Positions 42,041 through 51,890 of a DNA stretch of 64,000 bases are shown piece after piece. The notes below the pieces were generated by a model. The model had not been told where the DNA came from. It saw only the letters and a program-made list of their open reading frames with translations, and ran no database searches. This DNA comes from Gammaproteobacteria bacterium 50_400_T64 (GTDB lineage: Bacteria > Pseudomonadota > Gammaproteobacteria > Pseudomonadales > Porticoccaceae): contig MAAS01000005.1 of NCBI GenBank assembly GCA_002162755.1, positions 62,001 through 126,000 of the forward strand, given 5' to 3'. The position numbers and the translations under genes were made by a program. The number at the start of each line of letters is the position of its first letter. Position 1 is the stretch's first letter.

Positions 42041-42721
42041 ATGCAGCTCACCGACGCCATACACAGCCGTATTTCAGCCCGGGGCTTTCTCGACAAGCCC
42101 GTGCCCGAAGCCACCGTTCGACAGCTTATCGACCTCGCCCGCCATGCACCCTCGGGTAGTAACATGCAGCCCTGGCAGGTACACGCCGTTAGCGGCAAGC
42201 TGCTTGAGCGCGTGATTAAAGAGTCCCTCGCCTTTGCCGAGAAGCACCCCATCGGCAGTCGCGAAAAAGAGTTTCAAACACCCACCGAAAACTTTATTCA
42301 GCCCTATAAATCCCGACGCTATGCCGTCGGCATGGGGCTCTATGACGCCCTGGGTATCGACCGCAAAGACAAGGTCAGACGCAACGAACAATTACTGCAG
42401 AACTTTTATTTTTTCGGCGCACCGGTGGGGCTGTTTTTCTCCATCCCTCGCTGCTTGATGCCCGGCCAACTCGGCGACCTCGGCATTTTTATGGGCAATG
42501 TCATGCTCGCCGCTCGGGAGTTTGACCTACACACCTGCGCTCAGGGTTTCTGGCAGGATGTGCAGCCGGTGCTGCACGATGTACTCGATATTTCCGAAGA
42601 CTATTTTATTTTTAACGGCATGGCCCTCGGTCATATTGACCCCGACCACGCAGCCAATAGTCTGGTCAGCGGCCGTGAAGATGTCGATACGTTTTGCCAG
42701 TTCGCCGGTTTCGAGCAATAG
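42041..42721 (+). CDS. nitroreductase family protein
   Basis: 226 residues. The FMN-binding N-terminus ISARGFLDKPVPEATVRQLI then LARHAPSGSNMQPWQVHAV and the C-terminal EDYFIFNGMALGHIDP are typical. Members reduce nitro groups, quinones or flavins with NAD(P)H; several are dimers. The length is normal. It is flanked by rpiA and purU on the same strand with gaps of 50 and 64 bp, so it may share transcripts, but no functional link is evident. The substrate is unknown. Confidence 0.9.
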   Translation: MQLTDAIHSRISARGFLDKPVPEATVRQLIDLARHAPSGSNMQPWQVHAVSGKLLERVIKESLAFAEKHPIGSREKEFQTPTENFIQPYKSRRYAVGMGLYDALGIDRKDKVRRNEQLLQNFYFFGAPVGLFFSIPRCLMPGQLGDLGIFMGNVMLAAREFDLHTCAQGFWQDVQPVLHDVLDISEDYFIFNGMALGHIDPDHAANSLVSGREDVDTFCQFAGFEQ

Positions 42722-42785
42722 CATCGAGCGGCTACTTCGCTACAATAGCCACATTATTTACGAGTACTTCTTTTAAGAGCAAACC

Positions 42786-43643
42786 ATGCCCCAAGATAGT
42801 TATCGCCTGATCATTGCCTGCCCCGACAAAATCGGCATCGTTGCTGCCGTCAGTTCATTTCTCGCCGAGGAGGGCGGGCTGATTACCGAGGCCAATCACT
42901 ACCTCGACCCGGACTCCAGCTGGTTTTTTACCCGCCAGGTTATCGCCGCTCAGTCCCTGCCCTACGGCGTTGAAGAATTGCGCGCACGTTTTGCGCCGCT
43001 GGCCGAAAAATTCGCTATGGAGTGGCGCATTACCGAAACAGCCCAACCCAAGCGGGTCGCTCTACTCGCCAGCAAACAGGCCCACTGCCTGTCGGATTTG
43101 CTCTATCGCTGGCGCAGTAAAGAACTGTCCTACGACATCACCGGGGTGATTTCCAACCACAACGACCTGCGCAGCTATGTGGGATGGCACAGCCTGCCCT
43201 ACCACCACGAGCCAGTAACGCCTGATACTAAGACCGAGCACTTCGCCCGCATTATGGCCCTGCTCGACGACATGAAGCCCGATGTCATTGTCCTCGCCCG
43301 CTACATGCAGATACTGCCTCCCGAAATATGCTCCCTGTATGCCGGGCGCATTATCAATATTCACCACAGTTTTTTACCCGCATTTGCCGGTGCCAGGCCC
43401 TACCATCAGGCCGCCGAAAGAGGCGTTAAGCTGATTGGTGCCACCTGCCACTATGTCACCGATGAACTTGATGCCGGGCCAATTATCGACCAGGATGTGG
43501 CCCGCATTAGCCATCACGACAGTATTGATGACATGGTCAGGATCGGCAAAGATGTAGAGAAAATGGTGCTGGCCAGAGGTTTGCGCTACCACCTCGAAGA
43601 TCGCGTATTAGTCCACGGCAATAAAACAATCGTTTTTGAATAA
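42786..43643 (+). CDS. purU: formyltetrahydrofolate deformylase
   Basis: 285 residues. An N-terminal ACT domain (about 1-80, YRLIIACPDKIGIVAAVSSF) precedes the formyltransferase fold with INIHHSFLPAFAGARPYHQA and GATCHYVTDELDAGPIIDQD, holding the catalytic Asn/His/Asp set. It hydrolyses 10-formyl-THF to formate and THF, balancing one-carbon units with glycine and methionine supply. The length is normal. It is followed by an FNR-like reductase after 51 bp. The formate could feed the glutathione-formaldehyde branch indirectly, but no direct link is shown. Confidence 0.95.
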   Translation: MPQDSYRLIIACPDKIGIVAAVSSFLAEEGGLITEANHYLDPDSSWFFTRQVIAAQSLPYGVEELRARFAPLAEKFAMEWRITETAQPKRVALLASKQAHCLSDLLYRWRSKELSYDITGVISNHNDLRSYVGWHSLPYHHEPVTPDTKTEHFARIMALLDDMKPDVIVLARYMQILPPEICSLYAGRIINIHHSFLPAFAGARPYHQAAERGVKLIGATCHYVTDELDAGPIIDQDVARISHHDSIDDMVRIGKDVEKMVLARGLRYHLEDRVLVHGNKTIVFE

Positions 43644-43694
43644 AAGATGCCCGCAGCACGATAAATAGAAAGGCCTTATAAAAAGGAAGTCGTT

Positions 43695-44708
43695 TTGAGC
43701 GAAGTACACACCACCGACGTTGCCATTATTGGCGCTGGCCCCATCGGGCTGTTTAGTGTTTTTCAATGCGGCATGTTGAAAATGTCCTGCCATGTTATTG
43801 ACGCGCTGCCAGCCACTGGCGGGCAATGTACGGCTCTATATCCAGAAAAACCACTGTTCGATATTCCCGCCGCACCCGGTATTAATGCGGTGGATCTGAT
43901 TGAGCGACTCGAGAAACAGATCGAGCCCTTTAAGCCCGTCATCCACCTCAACCAGCAAGTCACGGAGCTGGAGAAGATCGACGAGCACTGGTATTTGAGC
44001 ACATCCAGCGGTCTTAAAATTCAGGCCAAAGCCGTCATCATTGCCGCCGGTACCGGTGCCTTCGGCCCCAACAAACCACCGCTGGATAGCATTGAACAGT
44101 TCGAAGGCAACTCGGTGCACTACATGGTGCAAAAGCGCGAAGACTTTCGCGGCCAGCGTATTGTTATCGCCGGGGGTGGTGATTCAGCCGTCGACTGGGC
44201 GCTTTCATTGGCCGACGTTGCCGCCGAGGTTTACGTCATCCATCGCCGCGATCGCTTCCGCGCCATTCCCGAATCCGTTGCGCAAATGAAAGCCTTAGCG
44301 GATGAGGGAAAAATCGAACTGGTGATTCCCTATCAACTGGCCTCGCTGGAAGGCGAAGGCGACAAACTCAAAACCGTCGTCGTCAAAACCCTGGATGGCG
44401 ATGAGCGACGTATTGAAGCCGACCATCTACTTTCGTTTTTTGGTCTCGCCACTAAGTTGGGGCCGATCAATGACTGGGGGCTGGATATTCTCAATGGCGT
44501 CATTAAGGTTGAGCCGAGCACTTGCGCGACGAATATCGAGGGAATTTTCGCAGTCGGCGATATTGCCGACTACCCCCACAAACTGAAGCTTATTCTTAGT
44601 GGTTTTTCGGAAGCGGCCCAGGCAGCCCACGCTGCTTATTTGATCGTTAATCCGGGACAAGCACTGAACTTTGAGCATTCAACAACATCCGGCGTGCCCA
44701 CTTTATAG
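43695..44708 (+). CDS. ferredoxin--NADP+ reductase, thioredoxin-reductase-like type
   Basis: 337 residues from a TTG at 43695, with AAGGAAG upstream. The FAD motif DVAIIGAGPIGLFSVFQCG is at the start and GGQCTALYPEKPLFDIPA is the hallmark of the YumC/TrxR-like FNR class. The NAD(P) motif is IVIAGGGDSAVDWALSLAD (about 155-175), and the C-terminal FAD motif is IEGIFAVGDIADYP. The CxxC of true thioredoxin reductases is absent. It reduces or oxidises ferredoxin with NADPH. The following gene is a [2Fe-2S] ferredoxin, probably its partner. This is a different structural type from the P450 reductase at 14-15 kb. Confidence 0.92.
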   Translation: MSEVHTTDVAIIGAGPIGLFSVFQCGMLKMSCHVIDALPATGGQCTALYPEKPLFDIPAAPGINAVDLIERLEKQIEPFKPVIHLNQQVTELEKIDEHWYLSTSSGLKIQAKAVIIAAGTGAFGPNKPPLDSIEQFEGNSVHYMVQKREDFRGQRIVIAGGGDSAVDWALSLADVAAEVYVIHRRDRFRAIPESVAQMKALADEGKIELVIPYQLASLEGEGDKLKTVVVKTLDGDERRIEADHLLSFFGLATKLGPINDWGLDILNGVIKVEPSTCATNIEGIFAVGDIADYPHKLKLILSGFSEAAQAAHAAYLIVNPGQALNFEHSTTSGVPTL

Positions 44709-44766
44709 CCGGTCGATTTATCTAAGCACAACTCATTTGCACAATAACCCTGAGGAGATGAACCCA

Positions 44767-45081
44767 ATGACTACACTGACTTTTATTAAGCCCGATGGTG
44801 AAAAAACCACCGTTGAAGCCACTAACGGCGCTACCGTCATGGAAGTTGCGAAAGAAAATGACATGCCCATGCTCGCTGCCTGCGGCGGTTCTTTAGCCTG
44901 CGCCACTTGCCACGTTATCGTCGACGAAGCCTGGTACGAAAAATCCGGTGAAGTTTGTGAAGCCGAAGAAGACCTGCTCGATACCGCTCACGGCCTGACC
45001 AATACCTCACGCCTGTGCTGCCAGATGAAAGTCAGTGATGATGTTGATGGCATGGTGATGACTTTGCCGCCTATGGGCTAA
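44767..45081 (+). CDS. [2Fe-2S] ferredoxin
   Basis: 104 residues from ATG 44767, 9 bp after TGAGGAG; ATG 44758 is too close to that site. Ligands are C39, C45, C48 (CGGSLACATC) and C85 in RLCCQMK; C64 and C84 are extra. It is of the adrenodoxin type, like the P450 ferredoxin at 13.8 kb, but more acidic (VCEAEEDLLD). It follows the FNR gene and precedes a strong terminator, so the pair is a self-contained electron chain. The electron acceptor is unknown: P450, FeS assembly (Fdx) or other oxygenases are possible. Confidence 0.92.
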   Translation: MTTLTFIKPDGEKTTVEATNGATVMEVAKENDMPMLAACGGSLACATCHVIVDEAWYEKSGEVCEAEEDLLDTAHGLTNTSRLCCQMKVSDDVDGMVMTLPPMG

Positions 45082-45094
45082 GTCGTTATTCGCT

Positions 45095-45141
45095 AAATAC
45101 CCGGTTTGCGGCGTAATTCACGTCCTCCCGGGTATTTTTTT
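45095..45141 (+). terminator. intrinsic terminator after ferredoxin gene
   Basis: AAATACCCGG (45095-45104) pairs with CCGGGTATTT (45128-45137), followed by further T to 45141. It lies 13 bp after the stop codon, a classical Rho-independent terminator. Confidence 0.9.
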
Positions 45142-45247
45142 GCCTCCCTGTTTTCCACTGCATTTGCACAGTGCTTACACAGTTTCTTCAGTACTTATCC
45201 ACAGCCTGCATCGGCTTTTTTACTGGGCAACCACTAGAATCAATCCG

Positions 45248-46273
45248 TTAAAATAGCGCCAACGGCGGCTCTTGCAGCGCAGCATATTGCTCCCGTAATT
45301 CGAGAATATGCTCACCCCAATAGCGCTCAGTATTAAACCAGGGAAAGGCGCGGGGGAATGCCGGATCTGTCCAGCGGCGCGCCAGCCAGGCAGCGTAGTG
45401 AAGCATACGCAAAGTGCGTAGAGGCTCAATCAGGCGCAGCTCTTTGGGATGAAAGGTAAAGAATTCGTTATAGCCTTCGACCACTTCCGACAACTGCGCG
45501 GTCTGCCGTGGCCGATCACCGCAAAGCAACATCCATAAATCCTGAACTGCTGGTGCCATGCGCGCATCGTCGAAGTCGACAAAGTTGGCCGTGTCGTCGC
45601 GCCAGAGGATATTGCCGCCGTGGCAGTCACCGTGACTACGAATTAAGGTCAGATCACTGACCTGGGCAAATTGCGCCTCTATGGTCTGCAGTAGATCAGT
45701 CGTCAAGGAAAGGTAAGAATCCTTTAGAGAGGCGGGAATAAACCGCTCGCCAACCAGAGCAACACTGGCATGGCCGTAATCCTCGATAGTAATCGCCGGT
45801 CGATGCTGAAAGGCTTTAACCGCACCCACAGCGTGAATGCGACCCATCAAACGACCCAGCGTAAACAGGTTGTCGAGATCATCCAACTCCGGGGCGTGGC
45901 CGCCACGCCGTTCAAACAAAGCAAAGAAAAAATCGCCAAACACGAACAGGCTTTCACCTGCCTCGTTGCGCCAGGGCGGTACCACCGGCAGCTCTTGTTC
46001 GACCAGCTCGAAGCAGAATTCATGCTCTTCACGAATTTGCGCTTCACTCCAGCGCTGGGGGCGATAGAACTTGGCGATCATCGGCGTGGCATCTTCAATG
46101 CCCACCTGATAAACCCGGTTTTCATAGCTGTTGAGAGGGAATAAGCGCCCATCACAATAGAAACCAAGGCTCTCAACGGCGTCGATTAAAAAGCTCGGGG
46201 TCAGGGTGTCAAAGGGGTGGGATACCTCTTCGTCATCACCGCCTGAAGGTGTTTCATCTTCCCACTTATTCAA
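45248..46273 (-). CDS. srkA: stress response serine/threonine kinase SrkA/YihE-like
   Basis: 341 residues from a TTG at 46273 with GGAGAG upstream. The kinase-like core has ENRVYQVGIEDATPMIAKFY (Lys of ATP site), IRSHGDCHGGNILWRDD (catalytic loop) and FVDFDDARMAPAVQDLW (metal-binding Asp), as in SrkA/RdoA. SrkA is a cytoplasmic kinase linked to envelope and oxidative stress and lethal stress signalling in E. coli (family knowledge). The N-terminal 20 residues are acidic. It follows cysK on the same strand, 23 bp away. No DsbA gene, the usual neighbour in enterics, is nearby. Confidence 0.9.
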   Translation of the reverse strand: MNKWEDETPSGGDDEEVSHPFDTLTPSFLIDAVESLGFYCDGRLFPLNSYENRVYQVGIEDATPMIAKFYRPQRWSEAQIREEHEFCFELVEQELPVVPPWRNEAGESLFVFGDFFFALFERRGGHAPELDDLDNLFTLGRLMGRIHAVGAVKAFQHRPAITIEDYGHASVALVGERFIPASLKDSYLSLTTDLLQTIEAQFAQVSDLTLIRSHGDCHGGNILWRDDTANFVDFDDARMAPAVQDLWMLLCGDRPRQTAQLSEVVEGYNEFFTFHPKELRLIEPLRTLRMLHYAAWLARRWTDPAFPRAFPWFNTERYWGEHILELREQYAALQEPPLALF

Positions 46274-46296
46274 TAGCTTATGCTCTCCACAAAAAA

Positions 46297-47367
46297 CTAG
46301 ACATCCAGTTGCGCAGCGGGTGTCGAAGCCGACAGACTCTTTTCTTCATCATCCATCTCCGCGCCAATGTCATCAAACAATGGCGTCGACAAATAACGCT
46401 CACCGGTATCGGGCAACATGCAGACGATATTGCTACCGGGTGCTGCCGACTCGGCAACTTTTAGTGCGCCGGCCAAGGTCGCCCCGGCGGAGATACCGAC
46501 GAAGATACCTTCTTTAGTGGCCAGCTCCCGCGAGAGTCGCAGAGCCTCTGGCCCGGGAATAGTCAGCACCTCGTCAACCAGCTCGCTAGCAACAGCATCT
46601 TGCGTTAACTGGGAGATAAAATCCGGTGTCCAGCCCTGCATGGGATGGGGGCTAAAACTGCCGTGGCTTTTGTAGGTTGATTCACTCTCGCCCGCTTCCT
46701 GGGGCACATCGCTGCTCAGTAAAGCCGCGCCCTCAGGCTCGCAAACCATAATTTTTGTCTGTGGGCTTTTTTCCCGCAAGGCACGGGCGACGCCTTTCAA
46801 AGTGCCGCCTGTGCCGTAACCCGAAACCCAGTAATCGAGTTTTTCACCTTCAAAACAGGCGAGAATTTCCGGCGCGGTGGTGCGCGAGTGCATATCCGCG
46901 TTGGCTTCATTTTCAAATTGACGACACAGAAACCAGTCGTGAGCCTCGGCCAGCTCCACCGCTTTTTTCAGCATGCCGCTGCCCTTCTCCGCAGCGGGAG
47001 TGAGCACTACTTTGGCGCCGAGAAAACGCATCATTTTGCGTCGCTCAACACTAAAACTCTCGGCCATTGTCACCACCAGGGGATAGCCTTTTTGCGCACA
47101 CACCATCGCCAGGCCAATGCCGGTATTACCACTGGTGGCTTCGACCACCGTTTGCCCTGGTTTTAAGGCGCCCGTTTGCTCGGCGTTTTCGATTACTGCT
47201 AGCGCCAGCCGGTCTTTTACGGAACCCATAGGGTTGAAGGCTTCAATTTTAGCGTAGATATTAACGCCTGCGGGGCCTAGCTTATTGATTTTTACTAGAG
47301 GCGTGTTGCCAATGGTTTCGAGGATGTTCTGGTATTTTTTACCACTTATCGCTACCTTATCGCTCAT
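46297..47367 (-). CDS. cysK: cysteine synthase A
   Basis: 356 residues from ATG 47367 (AGGGGTG upstream; GTG 47376 is in frame). It makes cysteine from O-acetylserine and sulfide with PLP. Signature parts are ILETIGNTPLVKINKLGPAG, GSVKDRLAL with the PLP lysine, VEATSGNTGIGLAM and GYGTGGTLKGVARALR (phosphate loop). The C-terminus has an extra acidic stretch (DDEEKSLSASTPAAQLDV) beyond the usual end of about 320 residues, so the protein is somewhat long. It is flanked by frmA (58 bp) and srkA. Confidence 0.94.
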   Translation of the reverse strand: MSDKVAISGKKYQNILETIGNTPLVKINKLGPAGVNIYAKIEAFNPMGSVKDRLALAVIENAEQTGALKPGQTVVEATSGNTGIGLAMVCAQKGYPLVVTMAESFSVERRKMMRFLGAKVVLTPAAEKGSGMLKKAVELAEAHDWFLCRQFENEANADMHSRTTAPEILACFEGEKLDYWVSGYGTGGTLKGVARALREKSPQTKIMVCEPEGAALLSSDVPQEAGESESTYKSHGSFSPHPMQGWTPDFISQLTQDAVASELVDEVLTIPGPEALRLSRELATKEGIFVGISAGATLAGALKVAESAAPGSNIVCMLPDTGERYLSTPLFDDIGAEMDDEEKSLSASTPAAQLDV

Positions 47368-47425
47368 TTTAATCACCCCTTTATCAGCTTTATTCTCATG
47401 AATTTTTACAACCGTAAAATTCTAT

Positions 47426-48532
47426 TTAATACAAAACCACCGAACGAATGCTTTCACCCCGATGCATTAAATCAAAGGCCTGATTAATGTCACTCAAGGG
47501 CATGGTGTGGGTGATTAAATCATCAATATTGATTTTACCCTCCATATACCAGTCGACGATGGTGGGCACGTCAGTTCGACCCCGCGCACCACCAAAGGCA
47601 ACGCCGTGCCAGGATCGACCGGTAACCAGCTGAAAAGGTCGGGTGGCAATTTCCTGCCCAGCACCCGCAACGCCGATAATGTAAGACTCGCCCCAGCCCT
47701 TGTGGCAACACTCCAGTGCCTGGCGCATCACCTCTACATTGCCGATACATTCAAAGCTGTAGTCGGCACCCCCGCCCGTGAGGTCGAGAATGGCCTCCAC
47801 CACCTGTGGCGTTTCATTGGCGTTAATAAAGTCAGTCATGCCAAATTTTTTCGCCAGGGCAACCTTCGCCGGATTGGTGTCGACACCGATAATTTTCCCA
47901 GCACCGACCATACGTGCGCCCTGCACCACATTCAGGCCAATGCCACCAAGACCAAAGACCACCACCGTCGAGCCCGGTTTGACCTGCGCCTTAAACACCA
48001 CGGCACCAACCCCGGTAGTCACGCCACAACCGATGTAGCAAACCTTGTCAAAAGGCGCATCTTCGCGGATTTTCGCCAGGGCGATTTCCGGCAGCACGGT
48101 GTAATTGGAAAAGGACGAGCAGCCCATGTAATGCAGAATTGGCTCACCGTCGAGGGAGAAACGGCTGTTGCCATCGGGCATCACCCCCTGGCCCTGGGTT
48201 TCGCGAATCGCCTGACAGAGGTTGGTCTTGGGGTGCAGGCAGAAATTGCACTCGCGACATTCCGGTGTGTACAGCGGAATCACGTGATCCCCCGGTTTGA
48301 CCGACGTCACTCCAGCGCCGACTTCACGCACAATGCCCGCACCCTCGTGACCGAGAATGGCCGGGAACGCACCCTCGGGATCATCCCCCGACAGGGTAAA
48401 AGCATCGGTGTGGCACACCCCCGTCGCCTTAATTTCGACCAGCACTTCACCCGCACGCGGGCCTTGCAAATCCACATCGTGAATTTCGAGAGCCTGACCC
48501 GCTTTAAATGCAACCGCTGCTTTGGTCTTCAT
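47426..48532 (-). CDS. frmA: S-(hydroxymethyl)glutathione dehydrogenase / class III alcohol dehydrogenase
   Basis: 368 residues. Zinc ligands are in [20 protein letters not shown] and [15 protein letters not shown] (structural zinc Cys set). NAD binding is [19 protein letters not shown]. It oxidises the formaldehyde-glutathione adduct and can reduce S-nitrosoglutathione. The usual partner, S-formylglutathione hydrolase, is not in the window. It is directly downstream of an omega-amino-acid aminotransferase gene (15 bp), likely an operon with cysK behind (58 bp). Confidence 0.95.
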   Translation of the reverse strand: MKTKAAVAFKAGQALEIHDVDLQGPRAGEVLVEIKATGVCHTDAFTLSGDDPEGAFPAILGHEGAGIVREVGAGVTSVKPGDHVIPLYTPECRECNFCLHPKTNLCQAIRETQGQGVMPDGNSRFSLDGEPILHYMGCSSFSNYTVLPEIALAKIREDAPFDKVCYIGCGVTTGVGAVVFKAQVKPGSTVVVFGLGGIGLNVVQGARMVGAGKIIGVDTNPAKVALAKKFGMTDFINANETPQVVEAILDLTGGGADYSFECIGNVEVMRQALECCHKGWGESYIIGVAGAGQEIATRPFQLVTGRSWHGVAFGGARGRTDVPTIVDWYMEGKINIDDLITHTMPLSDINQAFDLMHRGESIRSVVLY

Positions 48533-48547
48533 TGCCTGTTTTTCCTC

Positions 48548-49873
48548 TTAGCCCAGCACATCGCTAATCGATTGACGCAGACGCTCGATAAACAAATCGA
48601 TCTCCGCTTCGCTAATCGTCAGCGGCGGCGACATCACCATATTGTCGGCCACGGCACGACACAGCAGGCCATTTTCAAAGCACTTATTGTGGACAGGCAC
48701 GCCAACACCGGTGGGGTATTTTTCGGCATTCGGGGCGAAGGTAATAGCACCCAACAAACCGTAGTTGCGAATATCAATAATGTGGGGGATGTCGCGCAGG
48801 CTGTGCAAGGCGTCTTCCCAGTACTGACCGATGGGGCCGGAGGCACGGGTTAACAAACCCTCACGCTCATAAATTTCAAAGGCCGCAAGTCCTGCAGCCG
48901 CACCCACTGGCGCACCGGCGTAGGTGTTGCCATGAAAAATCTCCGGCATACCGCCCGGCGCGGCATCAAAAATAGTCTGCTGAATTTCTTCTTTAATAAA
49001 TACACCACCCATGGGTACGGTGCCGCCATTAATGGCTTTAGCGGTGGTCATCAGATCGGGAGTGACATCAAATTCAACGGCGGCAAAGGCCGAGCCGGTG
49101 CGACCATAACCCGTCACCACTTCGTCGAAAATCAGCAGAATGTCATTGTCATCACAAATCTGGCGGGCGCGCTCAAGATAGCCTTTGGGCGGTGGCACCA
49201 TGCCGCCAGCACCGACGATGGGTTCGATAATCAGAGCGCAGATGTTTTCCGCACCGCGCGTGGCGATGATTTTTTCCAATGCATCGAGCTTCTCAACGCC
49301 CTTTTCAGGCAGGCCACGGCTGAAAGCATTGTTGGGAATATCGAGCAGATCGGGTAGAAAATCGACATTTTCCAGCGTCGGGAAGCCCTTGCGGTTATTG
49401 GGAATGCCCTGCAGTGATGTACTGCCGACATTGACCCCGTGATAGCCCCGCTCGCGGGATATAAAGCGGGTTTTGCTCGCCTTGCCCCGGGCCAGTTGGT
49501 AGCGGTGGGCAATTTTCATCGCGGTCTCGACAGACTCAGAACCCGAGTTGGTAAAAAACACACGGTTCAACGCATCAGGGGCATGCTCGACTAACTTCTC
49601 GGCAAAGCGAAACGTTACCGGTGAACCGAACTGGAAAGGTGGGCAAAAGTCCATATCCATCAATTGCTTATGCACTGCATCCGCCACTTCTTTACGGCTG
49701 TGGCCGAGGTTGGCACACCACAGGCCGGCGGTGATATCGAGGACATCGCGGCCATCGGCGGTGTAGAGAAAACAGCCTTCGGCGCGCTCTATCAAACGGG
49801 GGTTGGCCCGAAAGCCCCTAACGTTGGTAAACGGCTGCCACCAGTTTTCCAGGTTCATATCGAGATCTGTCAT
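48548..49873 (-). CDS. aspartate aminotransferase family protein (omega-amino acid:pyruvate type)
   Basis: 441 residues from ATG 49873, with GGAAG upstream; the frame is open to 49897. A class III PLP aminotransferase: LDITAGLWCANLGHSRKEVA, FFTNSGSESVETAMKIAHRY, LIFDEVVTGYGRTG and the PLP lysine in MTTAKAINGGTVPMG. This set fits omega-amino acid/beta-alanine:pyruvate aminotransferases, which move an amino group from a primary amine or beta-alanine to pyruvate. The substrate could be any omega-amine. It precedes frmA by 15 bp, which hints at a shared aldehyde or C1 detoxification context, but this is inference. Confidence 0.9.
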   Translation of the reverse strand: MTDLDMNLENWWQPFTNVRGFRANPRLIERAEGCFLYTADGRDVLDITAGLWCANLGHSRKEVADAVHKQLMDMDFCPPFQFGSPVTFRFAEKLVEHAPDALNRVFFTNSGSESVETAMKIAHRYQLARGKASKTRFISRERGYHGVNVGSTSLQGIPNNRKGFPTLENVDFLPDLLDIPNNAFSRGLPEKGVEKLDALEKIIATRGAENICALIIEPIVGAGGMVPPPKGYLERARQICDDNDILLIFDEVVTGYGRTGSAFAAVEFDVTPDLMTTAKAINGGTVPMGGVFIKEEIQQTIFDAAPGGMPEIFHGNTYAGAPVGAAAGLAAFEIYEREGLLTRASGPIGQYWEDALHSLRDIPHIIDIRNYGLLGAITFAPNAEKYPTGVGVPVHNKCFENGLLCRAVADNMVMSPPLTISEAEIDLFIERLRQSISDVLG

Positions 49874-50081
49874 ATTTTCTTCCTGTACATCATCCAATTC
49901 CTTACTTTACAGTCACACAGCAACAAAATCTCATGCCTATACGCTGCAAGCAGGCCGAAAAATGTCATTCTACCGAATACGTCACATTATTGATCTTGCT
50001 ATTTATCATCAACTGCCGATACCATGCAAATAACACGAATAAAGCCCTTTAACATGCTGATATTAATTGAGATTATTAGCC

Positions 50082-51890
50082 ATGACTGTTTGTAAAGAGA
50101 CACAACAAAATCAAGCAGAAGGAGCTGCCACTCCCGAGTACGGAGACCTGCTTCTCGGCTATCTTGAGCAACTTGGCATTGAGTATGTTTTTGGTATTCC
50201 AGGGGGGGCGATAGAGCCCCTATATAACGCACTTGCCCGCAGTGAACGCCGCGGTGGGCCCCGCGCAATCACCGCCCGACACGAAACCGGCTCTGCCTTT
50301 ATGGCCGATGGTTACTGGCGCAACTCTGGCAAACTCGGCGTATGCTGCTCAACCACGGGGCCCGGCGCAACCAACTTGCTCACGGGGGTCGCATCAGCCT
50401 ACGAAAACAACATCCCCATGCTGGTTATTACTGCCCAAACAGCACTTGCTAGCTTCGGCAGCGGCACTCTTCAGGAATCATCGTGTACAGGTGTCAATAC
50501 GGTTGGACTGTTTAATCACTGCTGCCGTTACAGCACGCTGGTCTCCCACCCTGAGCAGTTCGAGCGCAAACTGATTAAAGCTATTATGACCGCCTTCGCT
50601 GAACCTATGGGGCCAGTACACCTGAGTATCCCCATTGACCTAATGCGCACTACATCAGCCAGCGCCACGCCTTCTGTCGATCTCCCCAATCTACTGCGCA
50701 AGCCGGGTCTGTTTGACAGTGACGCAGTCGGCCGCCTTTACAGTGAGCTGAAACAAGCCAAAAAACCGCTATTTGTTATTGGCGATGACGCCAGCGAGGC
50801 CATTGGTTTAATCCTCAGTCTCGCCGTCGGTCTCAACGCCCAGCTTGTTGTAACCCCTCATGGCAAAGGACTTATAAGCCCCTATCACCCACTTTTCAGA
50901 GGTGTTATCGGGTTTTCCGGGCACCAAAGTGCCCAGTCATTACTCACCGATCCCTCTATCGACAGCGTCTTTATTATTGGCGCTCAACTCAATGAGTGGG
51001 CAAGCCAGGGCTGGGAGCCACAAAATCACAAACAGCGCATCATCGACATTGAAGCCAGTGAGTCAAACTTGACCAAATTGCCAATGGCCGCGCTACATGT
51101 CAGGGGACGCCTTGAAACTATTTTTGAGTCTCTTCTCAAGCGCTTTGATAAAAACGGCTTTAATCAGCCCTTAAAGCTCATCACAACTAACGGAATAGCC
51201 GTCGACACCACGGCAGAAAAACTTGAAAAGCTAAAGCAGTTCACTCTGGATGATGAAGATAAATATCGCTCTGATGCTATTCCCATCAAACCCCAGCGCC
51301 TGATGCGCGAGCTCCCCAATGTTTTCCCCCCCAACACGCACTATTTAGCCGATGCCGGGGCCAGCTTTTCGTGGGCAACACACTATTTACACCCCCATGA
51401 TCGCCGGATCCGTGGTCGTAGAGACGCAAAAGGTGGACTGTTTCGCGCCTCACTCAATTTTGCCTCCATGGGCTGGGCAATTGGCAGCGCAATTGGCACA
51501 GCCCTCGCCCGTCCTGACAAACCCGTAGTTTGTATTACTGGCGATGGCAGTTTGCTAATGAGCGGGCAGGAGATTACCGTCGCCATTGAAGAGCAGCTAC
51601 CCGTCGTCTTTGTGATACTCAACGACAGTGCTTATGGCATGGTCAAGCACGGCCAGCGAATGACGGGGGGTGAAGCCATCGCGGCTAACCTGCCACCAAT
51701 CAACTTCGCCGCATTCGCCGAATCCATGGACGTAGAAGGCCACATTATTTATTCTGCCGACGATTTACTAAACCTTGATTGTTATGCTTTTTTCAACAAG
51801 CAAGGCCCTACACTTCTTGATGTGCGCATTGATAAGGAAGAGGCTGCGCCCTTCGGCATGAGAATCAAAACACTGACAAATGATCTATGA
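50082..51890 (+). CDS. ThDP-dependent enzyme, acetolactate-synthase-like
   Basis: 602 residues from ATG 50082; a TTG at 50067 is in frame, with no strong ribosome site for either. It has the three domains of the acetolactate synthase family. The N-terminal PYR domain carries FGIPGGAIEPLYNAL and the activating E68 in ARHETGSAFMADGYWR. The C-terminal PP domain binds ThDP through GDGSLLMSGQE (GDG at 487-489) and NDSAYGMVK. It could decarboxylate a 2-oxo acid and transfer the acyl group, or cleave a 2-hydroxyacyl-CoA; the real reaction is unknown. Its stop overlaps the next gene (ATGA). First gene of a six-gene operon. Confidence 0.88.
   Translation: MTVCKETQQNQAEGAATPEYGDLLLGYLEQLGIEYVFGIPGGAIEPLYNALARSERRGGPRAITARHETGSAFMADGYWRNSGKLGVCCSTTGPGATNLLTGVASAYENNIPMLVITAQTALASFGSGTLQESSCTGVNTVGLFNHCCRYSTLVSHPEQFERKLIKAIMTAFAEPMGPVHLSIPIDLMRTTSASATPSVDLPNLLRKPGLFDSDAVGRLYSELKQAKKPLFVIGDDASEAIGLILSLAVGLNAQLVVTPHGKGLISPYHPLFRGVIGFSGHQSAQSLLTDPSIDSVFIIGAQLNEWASQGWEPQNHKQRIIDIEASESNLTKLPMAALHVRGRLETIFESLLKRFDKNGFNQPLKLITTNGIAVDTTAEKLEKLKQFTLDDEDKYRSDAIPIKPQRLMRELPNVFPPNTHYLADAGASFSWATHYLHPHDRRIRGRRDAKGGLFRASLNFASMGWAIGSAIGTALARPDKPVVCITGDGSLLMSGQEITVAIEEQLPVVFVILNDSAYGMVKHGQRMTGGEAIAANLPPINFAAFAESMDVEGHIIYSADDLLNLDCYAFFNKQGPTLLDVRIDKEEAAPFGMRIKTLTNDL

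Noticed and set aside
45195-45203. Perfect DnaA box TTATCCACA
   Set aside because: A single box in the gap before srkA, with no cluster, AT-rich unwinding region or dnaA/dnaN genes; not a replication origin.
47606-48853. 415-residue plus-strand open frame
   Set aside because: It lies antisense to frmA and the aminotransferase gene, both with clear motifs and ribosome sites. Its translation has no recognisable domain and is a product of codon bias on the opposite strand.
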